Of a stretch of 64,000 nt of DNA, positions 46,194 through 55,852 are shown piece by piece. Made by a program: the position numbers and the translations under genes. Positions within the stretch are counted from its first letter, which is position 1. Each line of letters begins with the position of its first letter. The DNA is from Bipolaris cookei (Eukaryota; Ascomycota; Dothideomycetes; Pleosporales; Pleosporaceae). The notes under the pieces were generated by a model that saw only the letters and a program-made list of their open reading frames with translations, did not search any database and was not told the origin of the DNA. The DNA lies in contig NRSV01000068.1 of assembly GCA_002286855.1 (NCBI GenBank), positions 1 through 64,000 on the forward strand. The letters are read 5' to 3'.

Positions 46194-47660
46194 GCCGTCA
46201 AGGTCGTGAGTGCCGTTTGCAAGCAGGTTATAAAGTATGTGGCCACTTTCCCCCTATAGTCAGTATACCACAGCGTACGAAGCAGCAGCTAAAGACTTAT
46301 ATTTGCTGTACGTTAGTGACGGTAGGACGGCGATGGAGGCGAAGGACAGCGACGCGTGCGAAGGATCAAAGTACGGAATGGCAGTGCGAGTGCAGGATCA
46401 GTCCAACTTCTTACTTGTTCCCACAAAGCATTACATGCGTTCATGCGGCTAGCCTCGGCCAACTAGACAGTGAGTTGCCACCTGCATTGCGCGGTCACAT
46501 CACTCGACATCACAGTCAGGGTTAAGCGACACGGCCCTGCAGTCCGCAGCCTCTTCGTTTCGAGAATGTAGTTACGGGCTAGGCTGCACATTCGACCGTG
46601 CCGCAACACGGTGAGGTGTTTAGGTACTAGGATGCAGTTCGCTGTGATCTTGCATACGCGAGTGTTGGTGCTTTTATACGTCATCAGCGTGTCGCAGGGG
46701 TAGGACCGCAGTGCGACTACAGGGCGGAGGTGCGAGCGTAGGACGCCTAGCCTGCCTTCGCACACATCAGCCCAACTACTAACAGGGCTAAAGATGTTCA
46801 TGCAGAAGTTCCTTCATCTAGATATGGCTCTGCATGAACAACCAATCAGTACCCGCACCAGACACGTTGCAGGTGGAAGGCCACGTCATGTCCGTGTCGA
46901 GATTTATGCTGTATCACAAAGAGGAAGGTGACTTGGACTCATGCAGCGTTTTGCAATCCTTTCTAACAAACTAGATCCAATCACATTCGGAGCGATACTT
47001 GAAGTAGCAGTTGCTCTTTCGTCTCCCTGCCTGTAGATGTGGCGGATTAACTAACTAGTTTTACCATGTTAAGGCGCAGCGCAACTAGTAAAGCGCACGG
47101 ACTGCCCGAGCCGGGACCCTCGGGCCAACATCGCTACCCAGCGCCAAGCACCAACCTCCTCTATTCCTCCCTTATCTTCGTCCCATCCCCCTCACCATCC
47201 CCGTCTTCAACTTCGTCCCTCCGACCTCCACCCCGACTGACCGACAACGATCCTGACCTTCGCTACGCTCTTTATCTTTCAACCTTTTCCTTTTTTTTTA
47301 ACGCAAAAGCAAGCCGTCTACCGCTAGGCACCAAACCGTCCGTTTCACCTGCATGGCGTCTTGCCCCAGTACGCTATCCACTTAGGCCCTTTACATAGCG
47401 AATCAGTCTCGCAATCCATGCGTGGTTGATTCTTGTGTCTTGGGAGCGATACCCGAACAAGGCACGTGTTGTGTGAACAAGGCGGGCTTGAGCGGTCTAC
47501 GATTTGGCGATTGCTAGCGCGACAGAGTCAGGGCTGCTCTTTGCCACCGACGCGAAAGCCCGGGCGGGTGGGTTTCCTTTGCAGCTGCATCTCGCTTGCT
47601 CCGTTGCAAAGGGGTACATTGTGTTAAGTAGTCGCATTGTGTAGAAGGAACTAACACATA
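46194..47660. other. Intergenic, no supported gene
   Basis: Overlapping frames at 46217-46525, 46463-46801 and 47066-47398 have no motif. A Pro/Ser-rich frame at 47066-47398 reflects a C/T-rich tract (47150-47230) that may simply be upstream DNA of the next gene. Confidence 0.35.
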
Positions 47661-49160
47661 ATGATAACTATCCACACACGCCATGGGGGAATTCCCGCTT
47701 TGGCGTCTGCCACCCATCCTCCACACGAACCACTGCTTTATACACTAAAGATTTTGAATAAGGGTGTGCAGTTTGGAGTGATTCTTGAGCTTGTTTTGCC
47801 AACCCATGGCGTTGCTGACAAGCGACTCTATCAGCTTCACTGTGGAGGAGACAACCTTGTGCCTGGTGGGAACTCGCTCGCGAAAATAAACACTCTTTCG
47901 CATAAATTATCGCTATCATTGCTTCGGTATGGGGAAACTCGACCCGGAATGCTGTCGCTGTCACTCAAGCAACCATGCCCTCTATGGTATCCCGTAGGAC
48001 TTAGCAAGCTCGATGCTGATTTTCGAAAACTCTTAGAGCTGGCACGGTCACCAGCAATCCACATTGTTTTCGACACTGCATGGCTGAGTGACCAGAACTT
48101 AAATGAACTTAATTGTATTCTCGGAGGCTCTCAGAAGTTCATTAGTGTTCCAGTTCTACCAGAGCTCAAGAAGTCGCATAAGGAAGTAGATTGGCTAATC
48201 ATCAACCATATGCAGGATGCCGCTCCTGAAGCTTGTGTTCCCGCTGAAGACCAGGCGTCTGTGGTTATATCCATCGAGCACGGGAAGATTAAAGCACCTC
48301 CCTTCCAAGACGAAGAATACGACAGACCCCCTCCATATGCGCATGTATCGAGTAAACGATCGAGACACGGTGAGTATTCTAGTTAGATGCTGTATCAAGA
48401 TGTGACTGACGTGCATTGCCTAGCTGGCCCTAGTTTAACGCTCGATGCGCATGATTTGAAGCGCGCTACTCCTGCGCCATCGCTTTGCGCCGAGTCCACC
48501 ACTTCGTCTTGTGCCACCGCTCCAGTAGACCTTTTTCAAGAAGCTGTTACTTCCGCCGTCAAAAAAGTGCTCTCACACTCGTTGAGGGAAGAGTTGTTAA
48601 GGAAGAAGAGGCTGTTGAGGAAGAAGAAGCTGTTGAGGAAGAAGAAGCTGGCACAAGTGGTTATGAAAGTGTTCCCGCAGGTGTTAGAGGAGCTTCTTCA
48701 GAAAACATCTGCTGGTCACGACGATCCGACCCACGATCCGACGTTTAGCATAATCGAGGGAGCTATTAAATCCGCCTACGAATCTTATGGTGAAGTAATG
48801 GAAAACAACCTCGATCAATCTCTCAAATCTGCTAGCATTGAATTAGAGGAGTTGAATGTCGAGTTAATGGGTGATTTGGCAGCTCGTGCAGAGAATGAAA
48901 TAGCTAGTTGCAATGACAATCTCAATGAAATGAAGGCAGAGTTTGATCAAGGTGTAGTAGAACGCGTGGGCGTTTTGGAAGATTATGCTGATGAGGTAGT
49001 GCTTAACACTATGGATCGTTTGAACGGGCTTCTCGACCCTGTTCGCACTCGAGTGTTGCATGGAGGTGGAGACGTCCCCTTTGCGTCAGAGCAAAGTCAG
49101 AGGGCCATGTCTCTGCCCGTTTCGAAGGATGACAAGGAAAGAATTGCAAAGGTAGCATGA
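47661..49160 (+). CDS. Unknown protein, 481 residues, with in-frame minisatellite
   Basis: Exons 47661-48369 and 48424-49160 flank a 54-nt intron (GTGAGT, CTGAC branch, GCCTAG). Exon 1 encodes an alpha/beta-looking region (YTLKILNKGVQFGVILELVL, IHIVFDTAWLSDQNLNELNC). Exon 2 has a Ser/Thr/Ala linker (LKRATPAPSLCAESTTSSCA), a basic LLRKKK run encoded by an 18-bp tandem repeat at about 48597-48652, and a long acidic coiled coil (about 49 codons either side of ELNVELMGDLAARAENEIAS). I recognise the general build as one seen in multi-copy Pleosporales hypotheticals but cannot name a family or function. The frame is intact. Confidence 0.7.
48597..48652 (+). repeat. 18-bp coding minisatellite, about three units
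   Basis: Units close to GAAGCTGTTGAGGAAGAA. In the gene's frame they encode LLRKKK/R. In the +1 frame (48485-48748, also open) they encode acidic EEEAV units. Confidence 0.7.
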
Positions 49161-49176
49161 ATCAGAAAGACGCTAT

Positions 49177-49533
49177 ATGGCTGGATCATTTGCTCTTATA
49201 ATTTGGACGTTCATAGTAATGTGTGTAACTACGGCAGATAACCGCAGCCTCCAATTCCACCCATCAACACCGTCGGGCACCTGTGGCGTCAATACGAGCG
49301 ACATTCCTGCGATGCCATTCTACACCTGCTCACTCTCCTCCATTGCTGCTGCCACCACCGCCGCAACCTCTCCTGTCCGAGGTGACGCCCAATCCGTTCC
49401 GAAAAAACCACAAAATCGTCTCTACCCATGCCTCGCTCCCTTCACTCCTGAGACGAATACAAAACTCCCTCTGCTGTTCGGTTGGGCGTCCAGAGCAGTG
49501 ACAGCCTTGCATATGCGTGGCATGTCCACTTGA
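49177..49533 (+). CDS. Possible small secreted protein, 118 residues
   Basis: ATG 49177 opens a frame with a signal-peptide-like start (MAGSFALIIWTFIVMCVTTA, cut near A20-D21), followed by a Ser/Thr/Pro-rich chain with four Cys. It begins 16 bp after the stop of the previous gene, which is tight for a fungal gene pair. Its 3' end overlaps the minus-strand relic at 49505. It may be a chance frame. Confidence 0.22.
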   Translation: MAGSFALIIWTFIVMCVTTADNRSLQFHPSTPSGTCGVNTSDIPAMPFYTCSLSSIAAATTAATSPVRGDAQSVPKKPQNRLYPCLAPFTPETNTKLPLLFGWASRAVTALHMRGMST

Positions 49534-49735
49534 AGTCATTGATAAGTGGTAGGACTTGGTTTAACTCTAATCTTTTTGATGAGTTCTAGGTTTGGCTTGT
49601 AGATCCTGTACGCGTTGCTGTTGTTACGCGCAGCTGTCGCTCGATTTGCTAATATCAATTTGTCCAACAAGCCTAGTGCGGTAATTCCATGATGCAAGAG
49701 GGTAAGAGGTCCGTCCAAAGAGGTATCCATTAGTG
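49505..49735 (-). pseudogene. Second, more decayed copy of the unidentified gene fragment at 14.8 kb
   Basis: On the minus strand one frame reads WNYRTRLVGQIDISKSSDSC, against LNYRTGLVEQINISKSRDGY in the first copy, and then meets TAA. The DNA also matches beyond this, with CATTGATAAGTGG against CATTGACGAGTGG. Most differences are C/T or G/A. Confidence 0.45.
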
Positions 49736-49828
49736 CAGGTCGTTAAGTATAAAATCGGGTGGGCGAGCATAGAATGCCATTATGGCATCCATACGCTACG
49801 GTCAGGGTAGTCTTGCAGCAGTGCATCT

Positions 49829-51290
49829 CTACTCCATGAGCTCATTCCGTTGCTGCTCAGAAGCGCAGATAGGCCTCAACACCAACTTCTCTCCCCTGTA
49901 GAGATACGCGAGCGGCAAGCCGTCAAGTACTCGAAGCAGGCACTCGCCCTTAGCTGCGTCTGTGCTTGCTGTGTCAGCCAAGACAACTTTGCCCAAATGC
50001 TTTGCTGTCCTAACGAACCATGTCTTCATATACCAGCTCTCGAACATGCCTCGGACTTGTACATTATTCACCCAGCCTAGCTGCTGTGACTCGCCCAGCA
50101 GTTCCAGCCTCGTCAGCCGGGTCGTGGTCAATACAGACTCGTGATCAGCCTTAGCGAGGTAGTTTTTACATCATACGCTTCAGACAGACCTCCTTGCAAA
50201 CTGTGTTCACGATCCACGTTGTCGATAATAAGCAGGCAGGTAGTATTGTCCGTCTGTGATTACCAGCTCATGGCGTGCTTCACGATAGCGTCAATACCAT
50301 CTCCGCCGCCTGGAGCATACGTTCTGCTCGCCTTGGGTATTTGACGTTGGGAAGTCTTACTGGCGCACCTGGAGGTGCTCCGCTTGATGCTGCCCTCGCT
50401 CCGGCCGTCCAACCAGAATACAGCGCTGAACCGGCAGTGGTGTGGACGAGCAAACTTCACCGCCAGCTGTGTCTTGCCGATGCCCCCCAGGCCATGTAGT
50501 ACTGGTAACTGCTGTCGTTCATTCGGCTTGTGTTTCTGGAAGAGCTAGATGAAAAGGACTTAGGACTACTCGAAAAAATTAATCTCCCTCGACCTATGAA
50601 ACCTTAAAAATTTATATGTAACGTTACTGTACATAGAAGGTCTGTGCCTCTAACCTTGCCGCTACATTCAGCACATAGTATTACTTACTTGCCGATTCCA
50701 CCGCATCCACTCCTTGCTTCTTGATAACTTGGAGAAGCTCCTTACATGGCATATGCTGCTGCCGTAGCTGCCGCGCACGGTTGCCAAGGTTTGTTCTCGT
50801 GCGAGTCAACATAGTCGCATATACCTTGGATCACTAGGCACGGAAATTTGTCCATTAGGCTAGCTGCTTCCATCTTAAAGCATATTACACACTAGTCCTG
50901 TGCTACGTGGTCTCGAAACTGGCCAATAATTGATCACCTCGTTACCCGGTGTAATATTGCCATAGTGTATATACAGATCTGTCGCCGTCCGAGATTGTCT
51001 TTTTATCTATCTGCTATGACATGCATCGCATGTCTTGCCTCCAGCGTGATTATAGATAGGTCGACTCGCACAGGCAGCGTCTACAAAAGTTTGATGCGTA
51101 AGGCTAACAGGGTAAGCCATTACGCTCCCAGGGCCCTCCATTGGCGATTCCATCGCCGCTGTATCGCGCCAATCTGTCACTAGCCAGAGTACATACTGCG
51201 AATCAAACACCTTGCGCCGTATATGGGATGACGCCACGTTACTTGAGTATGACTCTCTGAAAATCTCCAACCAAACCTTGCAAAATGCTC
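49829..51290 (-). pseudogene. Fossil NLR-type gene (PNP_UDP-like + NB-ARC/NACHT)
   Basis: Read on the minus strand from 51290 down, pieces appear in the order of a fungal NLR. First come YNHAGGKTCDACHSR, LYIHYGNITPGNEVI and FPCLVIQGICDYVDSHENKP, typical of the nucleoside-phosphorylase-like sensor domain. Then near 50510-50260 a P-loop appears, VLHGLGGIGKTQLAVKFARP, with SAVFWLDGRSEGS. Then LLIIDNVDREHSLQGG (Walker B region) and TTRLTRLELLGESQQLGW at 50240-50050. The frame changes repeatedly and stops are frequent, so it is dead. Intact fungal relatives act in allorecognition or immunity-like cell death. No C-terminal repeat domain was identified. Confidence 0.75.
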
Positions 51291-51526
51291 ACCCTTACAC
51301 GTGTGTAACGTGATTACGGTGCAGCGTTTCGTGCCGCATCCTTCGCTCTGCTTACTAGCTAGTTAGAGGCGCAATCAATAGTGTCAGCATCTAGGATCAT
51401 GACACAGTGACACAAAGCCGAAACAGTGTGGCAAATCTAGAAGATAGTTAGAAGACAACAATATATTGGTAAATGATAAGCGGCTTAGTAATAAGTACAT
51501 ATATTGCTTTGACTATCATGACTACT

Positions 51527-51563
51527 TGTAAGGGGCTGCGCTCCGGGGAGCAATCGCGAGGTA
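51527..51563 (+). repeat. Short dispersed repeat, copy 2 of 2
   Basis: TGTAAGGGGCTGCGCTCCGG then GGAGCAATCGCGAGGTA. Pairs with 21937-21974; all four differences are transitions. Confidence 0.5.
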
Positions 51564-51865
51564 CATATACAAGAGGTCGTATGCGATGAAGAGCTACATA
51601 TCTGCTTTCTTATGTATTTTAGAACGGGCGGACTGAACTTTAGTGGATACATCTAGCTAGGGTAGCGTACACTGTAAAGCTTATTACACATACCAAAACG
51701 TTACAAAATGATCGTCTGATAAATCAGGTACGAAATTTTATGCTCTGAAGTCGGCCTGGCTAGAGTTCAAACCTGTGGCTCTTGGCCTCGAAAGCAGCGT
51801 GAGCCTTAACAAGTGACCCCTTGCTGTTTGCGGAAGCCCTGCCAACGATTGCCAAGCCTCGCTTG

Positions 51866-51993
51866 GAAAAATATGACCCTCTTCTAGTAGGTTGGCTGTC
51901 AGCAGTTATGAAAGATCGTAAGCTAATAAGACAACGATGCTCGTGATTGCTAGGCCGACCACGGGCAAGCTTGCATTAACGGAGATCGGTACT
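51866..51993 (+). repeat. 128-bp exact duplication, left copy
   Basis: Starts GAAAAATATGACCCTC and ends GGAGATCGGTACT. Base-for-base identical to 52128-52255. Identity stops at 51994 (G against C). Confidence 0.95.
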
Positions 51994-51995
51994 GT

Positions 51996-52126
51996 GATTA
52001 GCGATTGCGGCTTCACCCCTGCAAGCAGCATTCTAAAAGTTTCATCATCATGAGACTGAAGATTGGCCAATCATGTTGATTGCTCTGCAGCTGACTGCTC
52101 GCGCTAAGCTATGTACAGAAGGTGGG
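51996..52126 (+). repeat. Dispersed repeat, copy 2 of 3, partly inverted
   Basis: Begins GATTAGCGATTGCGGCTTC like copies 1 and 3. Bases about 52060-52126 match the reverse complement of the right part of copy 1 (CCAATCATGTTGATTGCTCT). It is cut off by the N at 52127. Confidence 0.6.
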
Positions 52127-52127
52127 N
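52127..52127. other. Single ambiguous base (N), probable contig join
   Basis: The only N in the window. The base after it starts a perfect 128-bp copy of sequence 262 bp upstream, as expected where two contig ends were joined without merging. Confidence 0.85.
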
Positions 52128-52255
52128 GAAAAATATGACCCTCTTCTAGTAGGTTGGCTGTCAGCAGTTATGAAAGATCGTAAGCTAATAAGACAACGAT
52201 GCTCGTGATTGCTAGGCCGACCACGGGCAAGCTTGCATTAACGGAGATCGGTACT
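52128..52255 (+). repeat. 128-bp exact duplication, right copy
   Basis: Identical to 51866-51993, then diverges into TATATGTATATGTAG before the third dispersed repeat copy. Confidence 0.95.
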
Positions 52256-52273
52256 CTATATGTATATGTAGTC

Positions 52274-52389
52274 ATTAGCGATTGCAGCTGCGCAGCCGTA
52301 TCGAATAGTCCCACCTTCCGCACGTAGCTTAGCGCGAGTAGTAGTCTGTTGTAGAACAACTGATATGATTGGTTAATCCTCAATTTTAG
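52274..52389 (+). repeat. Dispersed repeat, copy 3 of 3
   Basis: ATTAGCGATTGCAGCTGCGC ... CGTAGCTTAGCGCGAGTA ... GATTGGTTAATCCTCAATTT; same order and direction as 576-709. Confidence 0.55.
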
Positions 52390-52714
52390 GATGACTGGAC
52401 TTTTGGGCGTAAGGGCTGAACGCCTTTTCGACAACCCCTCGATGGAATCTCGGTCTGCTCGTAGAATTCAGGTGCTCAGGGTAGCACCCGTATTGTTTGC
52501 GCACCACCCGAACAGCGTTCAGACGCCAACCGCAGTACCCAGGAGCTGCCTCGAGCACCCGGATACTATCGGCCCGATCGTTACTCGGGCAACTAGTATT
52601 GTATAGTTATAGTTAGATAGCTGGATATAGGTAAGTTAACAAGGGCAGGCCACCTAATGTCTGAAGCTTACTTACTGGGTAAGCATCACAGTCATAATGA
52701 TAACCCACATGATC

Positions 52715-52995
52715 AAGTATTTACGACAGTCAGCAAGGCACTTGCAGAGCCTAAGTTACTTGAGCTGATTCTACATAGCAATGTCGCTCTCACCACGTCA
52801 TACAATCCATCGTCAGTGGCCCTCGAAGGGGGGGAAAACCTAGCACCTACGGGACGTTACTCTAGAGGATGAAAGGGCTCTTCTTATGTTCTTATTGCAG
52901 CATCTAGCCGTACCGCATCAGGTATGTACCTATGCTAGCCGGAACTACTATCACTTTCCTTTTTAGCGAGTCATCGATATTTCCAAATTGCGAAA
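52715..52995 (+). pseudogene. Decayed DDE transposase N-terminus
   Basis: The frame reads VSKALAEPKLLELILHSNVA then LTTSYNPSS, matching ASKALVELPPNDNRTWAA and GVALTTLYNRYRG of the element at 36593. Further on, decayed words resembling its LRVKYIPTLAF region occur near 52918-52940. It has several stops. No catalytic region was found. Confidence 0.55.
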
Positions 52996-53411
52996 AAAAG
53001 CGCTTTAGCATCTAACTATTCAGTGAGATGATAGCTTAGGTTAGTTCTGCAGTAAGCTCAGGCAACTAGAACGTCGAACGCATGAAAGTAAAAATTAGGT
53101 TAGGCGATGGGCAACACTCAGCTCTATCTTTGTTCCGTCCGCCAAGACACACTGGCGGTCATACAGTAAGATACATCCCCAAACTTCAGCGTGCCATGGT
53201 AAATCAGTGAGGGATGATATTATCCCAGCAATCTATGAACCGATCTAGCCTAATCACATCGAAGATTGTGACGGATTACAAGGGTAACACAGCCTTCTTC
53301 ACGGCCCCAACTGTCAAGCAATATAATGTTACAAGATACTAAACGCACTGGAATAGACAGTATTTTAGTACATCGTCGCGTAAGATTATAGCTGAACTGC
53401 TATCGGGCTAA

Positions 53412-53780
53412 CTACGATGGCGGTAAGGGAGACTTTTCCCCTCGGTTGGGCACCGTTAAGTTCTGCTGGATTTCCTCGAGCTCCTTAACATATTCCGCAA
53501 AATCCAGGTCGCTGTCATTGCCCTCTGACCATGGTGTGAAAACCCCAATCTCCTCGGCAAAGTTTCCAAACTCTCCAGCAACATATTCGTGGTCCTGAAG
53601 AGCTTTCGCCCTGTTGAGCAGTTCGGAAACCATTTTGAGTGCAGTTCTGCCTCCTCCGTCTTGAAAATTCTTAAGCTTTTCCCAATGAGGTGTGGAAGCA
53701 AGTGCATTGACCTGCTCAGTGTTCCCGTAAGAGGCAATGTACTGGAGCACGTTTTGATTTCGACCTCCGTACACGACCAT
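53412..53780 (-). pseudogene. Ankyrin-like 3' fragment
   Basis: The minus-strand frame from ATG 53780 reads NVLQYIASYGNTEQVNALAS and later GGRTALKMVSELLNRAKALQ, two weak ankyrin-like helix pairs, then an acidic tail (SEGNDSDLDFAEYVKELEEI). The frame stays open upstream of the ATG to about 53820, where a CCTAG acceptor-like site occurs, so it may be the last exon of a gene whose 5' part is gone. It could also be a short intact gene of 122 residues. Confidence 0.35.
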
Positions 53781-53820
53781 TAGTTTCTCCGCTAAAGCCT
53801 GTGACGCAGCTCTGCCCTAG

Positions 53821-54445
53821 GTGGCACCTCAGCCTATGCAAATAATTCATTACTCTGATATTTCTTATTGGGTATCATAGTCATGGATGTTTGTCTCAAC
53901 ATGCTCGGTCTGACATAACGAGCAGAAAATTTCTCTGTCGAGGAAGCGATTGGCACAACTCACCACACGGGTTCAGCGTAACGAGCCCAGCATTCTCATC
54001 GGTAATGAATATTCACATGACTTTCTTACACGTGATTTTAAATAGTTACTAGCTAGAATTAATTATAGTTTCGTTAAAACTATGATCGGAATAGAAAATG
54101 GAGGGGCTCTCCGGCTGGGTTTTGCCGTTTCAGTTCTCTGTAACCTCATTAATTACCTCTAATGGCCTGAGCTGTAGACTACTTAAACCCTGTATCTATT
54201 GTGCCGGTGGACAAGATTGCTCGTAACACTAGAGCGAATTCCTACTGGCCCAGTCATGATATGGATAACCGAGCATCTTAAGCTGTAGTTTATTGATTAA
54301 TCCCATCACAGTATTCTGAAATTGCTCTATCATTAGTATATCCAGACTTGTATCCAGTTCACCAGCTATTAGTCTATAGCTGGTAGCCCCACCCCTATAT
54401 ATTAATAATCGTTGCCAAACTCCCCTCTAGACTTTATTCATCTTC
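53821..54445. other. AT-rich intergenic, no gene seen
   Basis: No open frame of note. 3' flank of the F-box-like gene. Confidence 0.4.
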
Positions 54446-55852
54446 TTATCCAAGAATCGCCTTAGTCTCATGCCCCATGTGAAACTCGTCGACAGCATCC
54501 AAATCGCCAGCACGACGCTGGTACGCCCCGACATAGACACCCTTCCTTCTAGCCGCATCAATCACATCAGCCAAAACGTTGTCAAAGTCGCGAAGGTCCT
54601 GGTCAAAAGGTGCATTCTGTGCTGCGTTTGATTCAAATGTGAGTCGTAGTTCCTGCACGCTTGCAAGGTCAATATCCGCCGGCTGGCTCATCACATATGC
54701 CGCAGCCACAGCGTTCAGCATAGGCACAGTCAAGCCTGTTATCTCCAGGCGCTGCACATTTGCAGGCCATGCGGGTTGTCCGGGTGCGAGTATGCCGGTG
54801 AGGTCTTGGTAGCTGTCGGGCAGATGGCGTACGTGGATGCGAGCCGAGGTGACACTTGCCAGCAAGTAGAGAAGTGGTTTAGGCTTGTTGCTGGGATCTT
54901 CGTCGGTGTTGTCCATGAAATCTAGCACGAGTGTGTGCAGGGATGGGCAGCGGTTGTGAATCAATAACACTAGATCTGGGTAACTCAGATCATCGTCCCA
55001 GCTCCCTTCGAAGATGCAGAGCTCTTTGAGAAAGGGAAAGTCGGTGAGCGCCAACAACCCACGGACCTTGTCCCCAGCAGCGTACACGTGGCGGAACGTG
55101 AGAGATTGGAGAGTACCTAGTTCAGTGCACTTGGGTGGGTGGATGCATAGGCCTACGCCCTCTGTCGCATAATGCAACGAAAAATGATGAAGATTCGGTA
55201 AAAGCGGCACGCCATTTTCCATATAAGAGGGTGTGAAGGAGAAGCGCCGTATCTTGGGAAATGTTTCCACACCCATTGCATAGTCGTAAGCAACCTTGCT
55301 ACATACTAATTCGGTAAAGGTAGGTTGGCTACCCAAGCCTGCTACCTGTAGAGAGACTTGCCGCAAGTTCGTCCCGTTGACTAAGATGGATGCCAACATG
55401 GCGCTTATGGCTGACTTGAAAAAGCCGCAGCACCATAATCTGCGACCTTGTTGACACTGAACTAGAACATCTTGTCTTCTCTCATCTGTCGGTGGGTCCG
55501 GGAACAGTTTTGCTATCCATTGGAAAACTAGCGTTACATTATTAAGAGGCGGCGGCCTTTCGGAGGGGAGCCTGAGCCGGAAAGAGTTAATGGACAATGT
55601 TCGAGCGTACTTGGAGATGTAATCTTTGCTGAAACTAAGTGCGCAAAGCTGAAAGATTTGCTGGGGATCTTGGTAGGATATGTCGATGTGTCGATATAGG
55701 TTGTATCCGCTATAGCTGTGACTGTGCTGGCTCGTTTGCAGGAAGGCCCCCACGTGCTCCTGGGATACATGCTTTAGAATTGTTTGAAGTATTTCCACTG
55801 GTAAGCTACCAGTACGGTTCATGATGCAATTGTTCGAGGTGCAGCTGGACAT
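54446..55852 (-). CDS. F-box-like protein, about 468 residues, single exon
   Basis: The frame opens upstream at a TTG; the first ATG is at 55852 (MSSCTSNNCIMNRTGSLPVE) and another at 55822 lies closer to the F-box. Residues about 14-60 fit an F-box-like segment (LPVEILQTILKHVSQEHVGA) with the usual start-of-domain LP.EIL. The rest has the shape of a fungal F-box partner domain with irregular leucine repeats (LPNLHHFSLHYATEGVG, FPFLKELCIFEG, CPSLHTLVLDFMDN). The frame is intact. It probably acts as an SCF-type substrate adaptor; the substrate is unknown. No intron is evident. Confidence 0.72.
   Translation of the reverse strand: MSSCTSNNCIMNRTGSLPVEILQTILKHVSQEHVGAFLQTSQHSHSYSGYNLYRHIDISYQDPQQIFQLCALSFSKDYISKYARTLSINSFRLRLPSERPPPLNNVTLVFQWIAKLFPDPPTDERRQDVLVQCQQGRRLWCCGFFKSAISAMLASILVNGTNLRQVSLQVAGLGSQPTFTELVCSKVAYDYAMGVETFPKIRRFSFTPSYMENGVPLLPNLHHFSLHYATEGVGLCIHPPKCTELGTLQSLTFRHVYAAGDKVRGLLALTDFPFLKELCIFEGSWDDDLSYPDLVLLIHNRCPSLHTLVLDFMDNTDEDPSNKPKPLLYLLASVTSARIHVRHLPDSYQDLTGILAPGQPAWPANVQRLEITGLTVPMLNAVAAAYVMSQPADIDLASVQELRLTFESNAAQNAPFDQDLRDFDNVLADVIDAARRKGVYVGAYQRRAGDLDAVDEFHMGHETKAILG

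Larger units (their letters stand above)
51291..52714. other. Repeat patchwork with an assembly join
   Basis: No gene. It contains the dispersed repeats listed separately, the N at 52127 and the 128-bp exact duplication around it. Confidence 0.6.

Noticed and set aside
42828..47660. tRNA or CRISPR-like structure
   Set aside because: No cloverleaf with matching T-arm and anticodon arm and no regularly spaced repeats were found here or elsewhere in the window.
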